Assembly (NCBI GenBank): GCA_017380995.1
Contig: JAFOCY010000129.1
Location: 1 to 6,001 of the forward strand
Length of the DNA: 6,001 bases
Reading direction: 5' to 3'
Origin: Oscillibacter sp.
GTDB lineage: Bacteria; Bacillota; Clostridia; Oscillospirales; Oscillospiraceae
Positions 1-5,257 of this stretch are shown here, in pieces; position 1 is the first letter of the stretch, and every line of letters begins with the position of its first letter. Both the position numbers and the translations under genes were made by a program. The notes beneath the pieces were generated by a model that saw only the letters and a program-made list of their open reading frames with translations, was not told where the DNA came from and ran no database searches.

Positions 1-1981
1 AGCTGCCGCGGCTCTGGGTCATAGAGCGCAGGTCGATGGCATAGGTGGTCATCTCGGCCATGGGGACCTCAGCGGAGATCACCTGCTCGCCGCTCTCGGT
101 GGGATCCATGCCCATGACGCGGCCACGGCGCTTGTTCAGATCGCCGATAACGTCGCCCATGTAGCTGTCGGGCACGGTGACCTTCAGCTCGCCAACGGGC
201 TCCATCAGGCAGGGGTTGGCCTCGGGCATAGCGGCCTTGTAAGCCAGCTGTGCGGCGGTCTTGAAGGCGATTTCGGAGGAGTCAACGGGATGGTAGGAGC
301 CATCATACAGCACGGCCTTCAGGTTGACCACGGGATAGCCGGCCAGAGGACCATGGACGCAGGCCTCGCGCAGGCCCTTCTCAACGGCGGGGAAGAAGTT
401 CTTGGGCACGGAGCCGCCGAAGACTTCCTCGGCGAAGACCATCTCTTCGCTGTCGCAGGGCTCGAAACGGACCCAAACGTCACCGAACTGGCCGGAGCCG
501 CCGGTCTGCTTCTTATGACGGCCCTGCTTCTGGACGGTCTTGCGGATCTTCTCGCGGTAAGCAACGCGGGCGGGCTTGAGCTCGGTCTCCACGTTGAAGC
601 GGGTCTTGAGCTTGCTGACCAGAACGTCGATCTGCATATCGCCGGCGGCGGAGAGGACCATCTGGTGGGTCTCGGCGTTGTTGACCACGGAGAAGGTGGG
701 ATCCTCTTCGTTCAGGCGGTTGAGGCCCTGGGCAACCTTATCTTCCTGACCGCGGGTCTTGGGAGCGATAGCCACGGAGTAGCAGGGCTCAGCGAAGGGC
801 AGGGGATTGAGGGTAACGACCTTACGGGCGTCGCACAGGGTATCGCCGGTCTTGACGCGGTCCATCTTGGCAATGGCGCCGATCTCGCCGCAGTCCAGCT
901 CCTTGACCTCGGTAGCCTTCTTGCCGCGCATGACATACAGGCGACCCAGCTTCTCGGTGTTGCCGGTGCGGGTGTTGACCATGGGCATATCGGAGGTCAG
1001 GGTGCCGGAGATGACCTTCACGAAGGAGTACTTGCCGTACTGGTCGGAAACGGTCTTGAACACGAAGGCGATGGGCACGCCGCCGGGGGAGACGACGAAT
1101 TCCTCACGCTCGCCGTCCTGGCGGGTGGCCTTATAGTGGTTGCCGTCCATGGGGTTGGGCAGGAGGCTGACGATATTGTCCATGAGCATCAGGGAGCCCA
1201 GGCAGTTGACAGCGGAGCCGCACAGCACGGGGAACAGGCTCATCTCGCGCACACCCTGGCTCAGGCCCTGGATCATCTCAGCGTAGGTGAAGTCCTCACC
1301 GCTGAAGAACTTGTCCATGAATTCCTCAGAAGTCTCGGCAACGGACTCCTTCAGAGCGTCGTTGAACTCGGTGATAACGTCTTCCTTGTCAGCGGGGACC
1401 TCGATCTCCACGCGCTTGAGGTTCTGCATCTCATAGGCGCGCTTGTTCAGGACATCGATGATGCCGGTGACCTTCTTGTTCTCGTCCCAGATGGGCACGA
1501 CAACAGGAGCGATCTTCTTGCCGAAGCGCTCACGCAGGGCCTCGAAGGTGGCGTTGTAGTCGCTGTTATCCTCGTCGGTCTTGGAGATGTAGATGAAGCG
1601 GGGCATATTGCGCTCTTCGCAATACTTCCAGGCCTTCTCCAGGCCAACGGAAATGCCATCCTTAGCAGAGCAAACGATGATCGCGGCGTCAGCGGCGCGC
1701 AGGGCGGCCACAGCCTCACCGGCGAAGTCGAAAGCACCCGGGGTATCCAGCACGTTGATGCGGCAGCCCTTATAGTCAACGGGGGCCACGGCGGTGGTGA
1801 TGGAGATCTGGCGCTTGGTCTCCTCGGGATCATAGTCACAGACAGTGTTGCCGTCTACGGCGCGGCCCATACGGTCGATGGCGCCGGTCACATAAAGCAG
1901 GCTCTCAGTCAGAGCGGTCTTGCCGCTGCCGCTGTGGCCAAGCAGGCACACGTTACGAATGTTCTGTACAGAATAGCTCAT
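1..1981 (-). CDS. EF-G-like translational GTPase (elongation factor G paralogue), 3' end cut by window edge
   Basis: The reading frame gives 660 residues from the ATG at 1981 with no stop before the window edge. EF-G relatives run to about 690, so only a short C-terminal piece is missing. Visible domain order: G domain, about residues 8-275, with P-loop GHSGSGKT (15-22), DTPG (79-82), SKTD (133-136) and GSA (255-257); domain II, about 300-390; domain III around EEDPTF (425-430); domain IV from VAYREKI (473-479) with GGSGQFGDV (494-502); domain V around EPVGELKV (594-601) to the EF-G-typical LRSMTQSRG (651-659). The P-loop and switch sequences match the EF-G-like (EF-G-2) subfamily better than canonical EF-G. 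The usual histidine after DTPG is Ala83, and the NKxD asparagine is Ser133. Canonical EF-G catalyses GTP-driven translocation on the ribosome. Whether this paralogue does, or acts in recycling or stress, cannot be told from sequence. It is probably transcribed alone from a promoter near 2080-2108. Confidence 0.93.
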   Translation of the reverse strand, partial: MSYSVQNIRNVCLLGHSGSGKTALTESLLYVTGAIDRMGRAVDGNTVCDYDPEETKRQISITTAVAPVDYKGCRINVLDTPGAFDFAGEAVAALRAADAAIIVCSAKDGISVGLEKAWKYCEERNMPRFIYISKTDEDNSDYNATFEALRERFGKKIAPVVVPIWDENKKVTGIIDVLNKRAYEMQNLKRVEIEVPADKEDVITEFNDALKESVAETSEEFMDKFFSGEDFTYAEMIQGLSQGVREMSLFPVLCGSAVNCLGSLMLMDNIVSLLPNPMDGNHYKATRQDGEREEFVVSPGGVPIAFVFKTVSDQYGKYSFVKVISGTLTSDMPMVNTRTGNTEKLGRLYVMRGKKATEVKELDCGEIGAIAKMDRVKTGDTLCDARKVVTLNPLPFAEPCYSVAIAPKTRGQEDKVAQGLNRLNEEDPTFSVVNNAETHQMVLSAAGDMQIDVLVSKLKTRFNVETELKPARVAYREKIRKTVQKQGRHKKQTGGSGQFGDVWVRFEPCDSEEMVFAEEVFGGSVPKNFFPAVEKGLREACVHGPLAGYPVVNLKAVLYDGSYHPVDSSEIAFKTAAQLAYKAAMPEANPCLMEPVGELKVTVPDSYMGDVIGDLNKRRGRVMGMDPTESGEQVISAEVPMAEMTTYAIDLRSMTQSRGS

Positions 1982-1992
1982 GGTTGTTTACA

Positions 1993-1998
1993 CTCCTT
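1993..1998 (-). promoter_or_regulatory. Ribosome binding site of the EF-G-like gene
   Basis: AAGGAG lies 11 bases before the ATG at 1981. This is a good Shine-Dalgarno match at a slightly long distance, and it supports this ATG as the start. The protein it gives begins MSYSVQNIRNVCLLGH, placing the P-loop at the usual distance from the N-terminus. Confidence 0.8.
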
Positions 1999-2026
1999 AT
2001 GATATTGCCCGACATGCGCATCCGCG

Positions 2027-2070
2027 CCCCGCCGGACGGGGTTTATAACATTGGGCAGCCGGGGGCCGCC
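2027..2070 (-). other. GC-rich leader with two hairpins upstream of the EF-G-like gene
   Basis: If transcription starts just after the -10 at 2080-2085, the message has a leader of roughly 90 nt. It contains two inverted repeats. One has 7-base arms (2064-2070 with 2054-2060, one G-U pair, 3-base loop). The other has arms CCCCG/CGGGG (2027-2031 with 2037-2041, 5-base loop). Neither is followed by a T-run, so they are not intrinsic terminators. A further five-base complement, TGCCC (2053-2057) with GGGCA (2006-2010), could close a longer structure ending about 8 bases before the ribosome binding site. I recognise no known riboswitch class. A regulatory role is only a possibility. Confidence 0.4.
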
Positions 2071-2079
2071 AACGTGAAA

Positions 2080-2108
2080 ATTATACAACATTTGTCAAAG
2101 CAACACAA
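2080..2108 (-). promoter_or_regulatory. Probable promoter of the EF-G-like gene
   Basis: On the minus strand there is a perfect -10 box TATAAT (2085 to 2080), with a weak -35 TTGTGT (2108 to 2103) at 17-base spacing. A perfect TTGACA also occurs at 2098 to 2093 but sits only 7 bases from the TATAAT, too close to pair with it. The stretch is AT-rich, in contrast with the flanking GC-rich DNA. It lies between the terminator of the upstream gene and the EF-G-like start, as expected for an independent transcription unit. Confidence 0.55.
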
Positions 2109-2205
2109 CAAGTTTCTTGGCATCCTTCACATTTTAGGCAGTAATGTAAAAAAGTTCTCGGGAATTTTGGCAAAGACGTAAAAGATTACGCGGCTTCCAT
2201 GTCAA

Positions 2206-2235
2206 AAAGGCCCTCTCCGGGCGGAGAGGGCCTTT
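2206..2235 (-). terminator. Strong intrinsic terminator of the rlmB/pseudo-ATPase unit
   Basis: A perfect 13-base inverted repeat (arms 2206-2218 and 2223-2235, loop of 4) starts 11 bases after the TAA of the 668-residue gene. On the minus strand the stem ends in GGCC followed by five T residues, the classical rho-independent form. In the plus direction the tail is interrupted by C residues and would be weaker, and no plus-strand gene ends here. It separates the upstream unit from the EF-G-like gene. Confidence 0.93.
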
Positions 2236-2246
2236 CCTATTTAATA

Positions 2247-4253
2247 TTAGTATCTGGCGGCAAAATCGCTCATCAGCACCACCGGCACCGTCCACAAAAG
2301 CAAAAAGGCTTCCAGCGTCAGGGGCGGCATCAGGTGATAGGCCCCCAGGGCGGCAAGATAGGCCGTCAAAAGGGTGCCCGCAACGCTGCCCGCCAGGGAC
2401 AGCACCACGCTGCGCCGCACGCAGCGCACCAGGCGGCGGCTGCCCACCACCGTTTCCGCGTAGGGAAGCAGTCCCTCCCGGAAGAGGAGGGCCCGGGCCA
2501 GATCGTGGTCCTTCCCCGCCTCGCTCAAGGCCACCCGGATGGTCAGCCCCGGATACTCCACCCGGGCCTTCTTGCCGAATTTCCGCTTCAACAGGGCGGG
2601 ATTCACGTTGGGGTCCCGGGAGGCAAGGATGGCGGTGATGTGGTTATGCTGCATCATTTTCAGGGCATAATCCACATTTTCTGCCGGGTTGTACTTCACG
2701 GCAAACACGGCGATGAGCTGGCGGTCCACCGCCAGGAACACGCCGGTCTTGAGGTTGATATCGCCGGGGAGGCGGACTTCCATCTTCCGCATGAAGGAGG
2801 CGGTGCCCAAAAGCACCGACTCGCCCCGGATGGTACCGGCATAGCCGCCCTCTTCATAGAAGGCGAACTGGTCCACCTTCAAATAGCTCCCCATCTCGCT
2901 GCGCAGCACCCCGTCAAAAAGGCGGTTCAATCCGCAGTCGGCGGCACGGGCCATGCTGGCGGCGTAGGAGACCACCTTGCGCCGCTCCTCGGCGTAGATC
3001 TTCATGCCGTTGAGCTGCACCGCCCCGGGCGGGAAAAGGTCGCTGTCCGAGAGGATCATGCACTTGCGGCGGCTGATCTTCTCCGCGCCGGACCAGCCTG
3101 CAACGGCGCAGCCCGCTTTTTGCAGGTGCCGGGCCAGACGGGACCAGGAAAGGCCCCAGCAAAGAGGCAGGGCAAAGGTGCCTGCCGCGGAGAGGATGAT
3201 GCTCAGGTGCAGCAAAAAGTTCTCCCCATGGCCCTTTGCCAGAGAGGTCAGGCCCGCAAACACGAAAGCCGCCACCCCCACCAGGGGCAAAAGCACCGTC
3301 TGGGCCAGCGCAGCACCGTCATCCCGTCGGGCGGTGGTGTAGAAGCCCCGGACCGCGCCGGGCTGCTTGCAGGCCGCCCGTTCCGTCTCGGCAATGAGGT
3401 AAGGGGGCTCTTCGTCCATACTGGCGGCACGGAAGGTATCCAGGAAGCCCCGGTCCTCCCGGGTATTGCCTAGGTGGGCGAAAAAGAGGGAAAGACACAC
3501 AACGCAGCCGTAGGGTCCCACCTCCGCCGGGCCGTTACCTGTCAGGCGGAGGATGCAGTCGCCCATGGCGGCAAGGACTGCGGCGCAGGTGAGCACCTCA
3601 CTGGTGCAGCGGCGGCTGCGCAGCCGCTCCAGCGCCTTGCCGAACACCCCCCGACACACCAGCGCGGTAAGCACCAGCAACGCCAGAAGGACCATCGCGG
3701 CGTACTTGGGCTGGCCCGTCCAGAAGGGGACGGCCACGCCCTGCTGCTCCAGCACCAGTAAAACCGTGGGGAGCAGGGAGAGGAAGAAGGATGGCAGCAG
3801 CATGGCGCTGCGCCCCTTATAGTCCTCCCGGACCTCCGCCGCGGCGGTCATCAGGTCCGGCTCCTCGCCGATGGGCTCTTCCTCCACCTCACTCTCCGGC
3901 TCCGGAGGGCCGTAGAGCTGTTCGGTATCCTCGTAGGCTTTGCGGGAGAACAATCCCCGCTTGGGCGGAAGCAGCGGCTCCTGCTCCTCCATCACCGCGT
4001 CCACGGTGCTGCCCACCATCTCCTCCAGGGAGAGGGGCTTAGGGGGCTTGGGCAGCTCCTCCTTCTTCTCCGGCGGGGGAGGCGGAGGGGCGGGCTGTTT
4101 CTTTCTTCTGGGGGGCATCTCTTCGGGAGCGCTCTGCGCCTCCTTTACCAGGTTCTGCCCCAGGCTCCCGCCGTATTCCGCCAGGATATCCTCCAGAGAA
4201 AACTCCTCCGGCTCAAAGTCATCATTCAATTTGTCTCTTTCTTTGGAAGCCAT
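2247..4253 (-). CDS. Degenerate P1-type ATPase-like membrane protein (predicted pseudo-ATPase), 668 residues
   Basis: Residues 1-145 look cytosolic and disordered. They contain acidic helices such as FSLEDILAEYGG (18-29), six consecutive prolines (56-61) and many Glu/Pro. Eight hydrophobic segments follow at about 149-169, 183-204, 217-236, 247-262, 313-336, 345-369, 612-634 and 638-660, the 6+2 layout of heavy-metal P1B pumps. ALPLCWGL (361-368) sits where the membrane CPx metal site would be. The soluble part, 370-610, retains nucleotide-domain-like sequence (EEGGYAGTIRGESVLLGTASF, 467-487, in part GYAG...LLGTASF) and phosphorylation-domain-like sequence (GVFLAVDRQLIAVFAV, 504-519). However, the DKTG site reads SDSDLFPPG (402-410). 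The loop between segments 4 and 5 is only about 50 residues and has no TGES, and there is no HP dipeptide or GDGxND. Pumping by the normal cycle therefore looks impossible. A scaffold, sensor or regulatory role is inference. The frame is intact with clean start and stop, so it is not a decaying pseudogene. It probably shares a transcript with rlmB, 40 bases upstream. Confidence 0.85.
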   Translation of the reverse strand: MASKERDKLNDDFEPEEFSLEDILAEYGGSLGQNLVKEAQSAPEEMPPRRKKQPAPPPPPPEKKEELPKPPKPLSLEEMVGSTVDAVMEEQEPLLPPKRGLFSRKAYEDTEQLYGPPEPESEVEEEPIGEEPDLMTAAAEVREDYKGRSAMLLPSFFLSLLPTVLLVLEQQGVAVPFWTGQPKYAAMVLLALLVLTALVCRGVFGKALERLRSRRCTSEVLTCAAVLAAMGDCILRLTGNGPAEVGPYGCVVCLSLFFAHLGNTREDRGFLDTFRAASMDEEPPYLIAETERAACKQPGAVRGFYTTARRDDGAALAQTVLLPLVGVAAFVFAGLTSLAKGHGENFLLHLSIILSAAGTFALPLCWGLSWSRLARHLQKAGCAVAGWSGAEKISRRKCMILSDSDLFPPGAVQLNGMKIYAEERRKVVSYAASMARAADCGLNRLFDGVLRSEMGSYLKVDQFAFYEEGGYAGTIRGESVLLGTASFMRKMEVRLPGDINLKTGVFLAVDRQLIAVFAVKYNPAENVDYALKMMQHNHITAILASRDPNVNPALLKRKFGKKARVEYPGLTIRVALSEAGKDHDLARALLFREGLLPYAETVVGSRRLVRCVRRSVVLSLAGSVAGTLLTAYLAALGAYHLMPPLTLEAFLLLWTVPVVLMSDFAARY

Positions 4254-4258
4254 GAAAT

Positions 4259-4264
4259 TCCTCT
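4259..4264 (-). promoter_or_regulatory. Ribosome binding site of the pseudo-ATPase gene
   Basis: AGAGGA lies 5 bases before the ATG at 4253, inside the 40-base gap after the rlmB stop codon. No promoter or terminator is visible in that gap, which supports co-transcription with rlmB. Confidence 0.7.
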
Positions 4265-4293
4265 TTCTATACGGGTGGGAGCGAATAAACGGT

Positions 4294-5064
4294 TTATCCC
4301 AGTCTCTGGCGCACGGCCTCGTAGAGCAAAATGGCTGCGGCGGCAGAGGCGTTGAGGGAGTTGAGCTTACCCTTCATGGGGATGCTCACAAGAAAATCGC
4401 AGTTTTCCTCGGCCAGGCGGGTCATACCGTCGCCCTCGGAGCCGATGACGATGGCGGCCGCCCCCTTCAGGTCCGCCTCATAGAGGTTGGTGGTGCCCTT
4501 GGCGGCGGTGCCAAAGACCCACACGCCCTGCTTTTTCAGGTCCTTGATGAGGGAGGGGATGTTGGCCACCCGGGCAACGGGCATATGGGCCACGGCGCCG
4601 GCGGAGGTCTTGGCCACCACGGCGGTGAGGCCCGCACTGCGGCGCTTGGGGATCACGATACCGTGGGCGCCGGCGCACTCGGCGGTACGGATGATGGCGC
4701 CCAGGTTGTGGGGATCGGAAATCTCATCGCAGATGACGATCAGGGGCTTTTCCCCCTTCTCGGCGGCCTTTTCCAGAATGTCCTCCACGCTCACGTATTC
4801 CCGCATGGCGGCCAGGGCGATGACGCCCTGGTGGGCGTGGGTGCGGCTCATGCCGTCCAGCTTTCGCTTGTCGGCGTCCACCACCACGATGCCCGCGGCA
4901 CGGGCCTTGGAGGCGATGTGGCCCAGGGTCTTGTCCGTCTCGCCTTTCTGGATGAAGATCTTGTCGATGTTCTCACCGGCCCGCAGGGCCTCGATCACGG
5001 CATTGCGGCCTTCGATGACGCCGTCAGCTTCGGCGGTCAGGGCATTTTTCTTTTCTTCGTTCAT
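4294..5064 (-). CDS. rlmB: RlmB/TrmH-family 23S rRNA (guanosine-2'-O)-methyltransferase
   Basis: This 256-residue SPOUT methyltransferase is full length for RlmB (usually about 240-260). An N-terminal RNA-binding domain covers about residues 16-90, beginning VIEGRNAVIEALRAG (16-30). The catalytic domain carries all three SpoU motifs: DPHNLGAIIRTAE (117-129; Asn120 and the catalytic-type Arg126), IVIGSEGDGM (205-214), and IPMKGKLNSLNASAA (228-242). The family transfers a methyl group from S-adenosylmethionine to a ribose 2'-OH. E. coli RlmB modifies G2251 in the peptidyl-transferase region of 23S rRNA. A related TrmH-family target cannot be excluded from sequence alone. It is the first gene of a likely two-gene unit with the membrane pseudo-ATPase and is divergent from ftsH. 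The ATG at 5064 is preceded by AGGAGAG. Confidence 0.93.
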   Translation of the reverse strand: MNEEKKNALTAEADGVIEGRNAVIEALRAGENIDKIFIQKGETDKTLGHIASKARAAGIVVVDADKRKLDGMSRTHAHQGVIALAAMREYVSVEDILEKAAEKGEKPLIVICDEISDPHNLGAIIRTAECAGAHGIVIPKRRSAGLTAVVAKTSAGAVAHMPVARVANIPSLIKDLKKQGVWVFGTAAKGTTNLYEADLKGAAAIVIGSEGDGMTRLAEENCDFLVSIPMKGKLNSLNASAAAAILLYEAVRQRLG

Positions 5065-5073
5065 ATGTTTTAA

Positions 5074-5080
5074 CTCTCCT
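5074..5080 (-). promoter_or_regulatory. Ribosome binding site of rlmB
   Basis: AGGAGAG lies 9 bases before the ATG at 5064 and fixes this start codon. Confidence 0.75.
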
Positions 5081-5105
5081 GAGAAATAGTTTTAGCCATA
5101 GTTAT

Positions 5106-5120
5106 TATGATTGTATCATA
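5106..5120. repeat. 15-base palindrome overlapping the rlmB -10 box (possible operator)
   Basis: TATGAT-TGT-ATCATA is a perfect 6-base inverted repeat around a 3-base centre. It overlaps the predicted -10 element of rlmB (5115 to 5110), a position where a dimeric repressor would block polymerase. It does not match a Fur, PerR, CIRCE or CtsR consensus I know. AT-rich promoter DNA makes short palindromes common, so the operator role is a guess. Confidence 0.3.
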
Positions 5121-5138
5121 GTTCTTCCCCGCAATAAA
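5110..5138 (-). promoter_or_regulatory. Probable extended -10 promoter of rlmB and the pseudo-ATPase gene
   Basis: On the minus strand, TGATACAAT gives a -10 box TACAAT (5115 to 5110) with the TGn extension just upstream. The -35 region at 17-base spacing (TTTATT, 5138 to 5133) is poor, which is acceptable for an extended -10 promoter. The start of transcription would fall near 5103, giving a leader of about 40 nt ending in the rlmB ribosome binding site. Confidence 0.5.
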
Positions 5139-5181
5139 GCTAAATTTACAGAAACTTCATCAAAAAGCCTCTTTCCGCTCC

Positions 5182-5210
5182 TTGTGAGAAGGCGGATTTC
5201 GTGTTATACT
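5182..5210 (+). promoter_or_regulatory. Probable sigma-A promoter of ftsH
   Basis: TTGTGA (5182-5187) and TATACT (5205-5210) are separated by exactly 17 bases. TG precedes the -10 by one base (TGT-TATACT), an extended -10 element. Transcription would begin near 5217, giving a leader of about 40 nt. I see no CIRCE inverted repeat or CtsR direct repeat here, so classical HrcA or CtsR heat-shock control is not evident. Confidence 0.7.
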
Positions 5211-5230
5211 CCTAATACTTAAAAAAACGA

Positions 5231-5252
5231 TCCTTCGGAAAGGAGTCTTTTT
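5231..5252 (+). promoter_or_regulatory. ftsH ribosome binding site within a small hairpin
   Basis: AAAGGAG (5239-5245) is the Shine-Dalgarno sequence, 12 bases before the ATG at 5258. It is complementary to the segment just before it: TCCTT (5231-5235) pairs with AAGGA (5240-5244) around a CGGA loop. Outside this stem, an A-run (5221-5227) can pair with a T-run (5248-5252) across a small internal loop. The stem would hide the ribosome binding site at the very start of the message. This arrangement is compatible with temperature-sensitive translation, though the stem is short and its function is unproven. Confidence 0.5.
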
Positions 5253-5257
5253 CATAT

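Noticed and set aside
290..2002. 570-codon open frame on the plus strand opposite the EF-G-like gene
   Set aside because: It is antisense to a gene with full EF-G domain motifs. Its Gly/His/Leu-rich translation is the typical shadow of GC-rich codon usage, with no ribosome binding site and no recognisable domain.
2093..2098. Perfect TTGACA on the minus strand as the -35 box of the EF-G-like promoter
   Set aside because: It is only 7 bases from the TATAAT, and no reasonable -10 lies 16-18 bases downstream of it.
1984..2181. 65-codon plus-strand open frame in the gap upstream of the EF-G-like gene
   Set aside because: It overlaps the promoter, leader and ribosome binding site of the minus-strand gene, lacks its own ribosome binding site and resembles no known protein.
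2199..3473. 424-codon plus-strand open frame opposite the pseudo-ATPase gene
   Set aside because: The His/Gln/Gly-rich translation is unlike a real protein. It begins inside the terminator hairpin region and has no plausible promoter.
2247..4253. Pseudo-ATPase gene as a decaying pseudogene of a metal pump
   Set aside because: There is no internal stop or frameshift over 668 codons. It has a good ribosome binding site, coding composition like its neighbours and a strong dedicated terminator. The loss of motifs looks ancient rather than recent.
3940..5073. 377-codon plus-strand open frame spanning the rlmB/pseudo-ATPase junction
   Set aside because: It is antisense to two well-supported genes and its composition is that of a reverse-strand shadow.
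5221..5252. Hairpin plus T-run before ftsH as an intrinsic terminator or attenuator
   Set aside because: The core stem is only 5 base pairs of mixed composition, far weaker than the 13-pair terminator at 2206-2235, and no plus-strand gene ends upstream.
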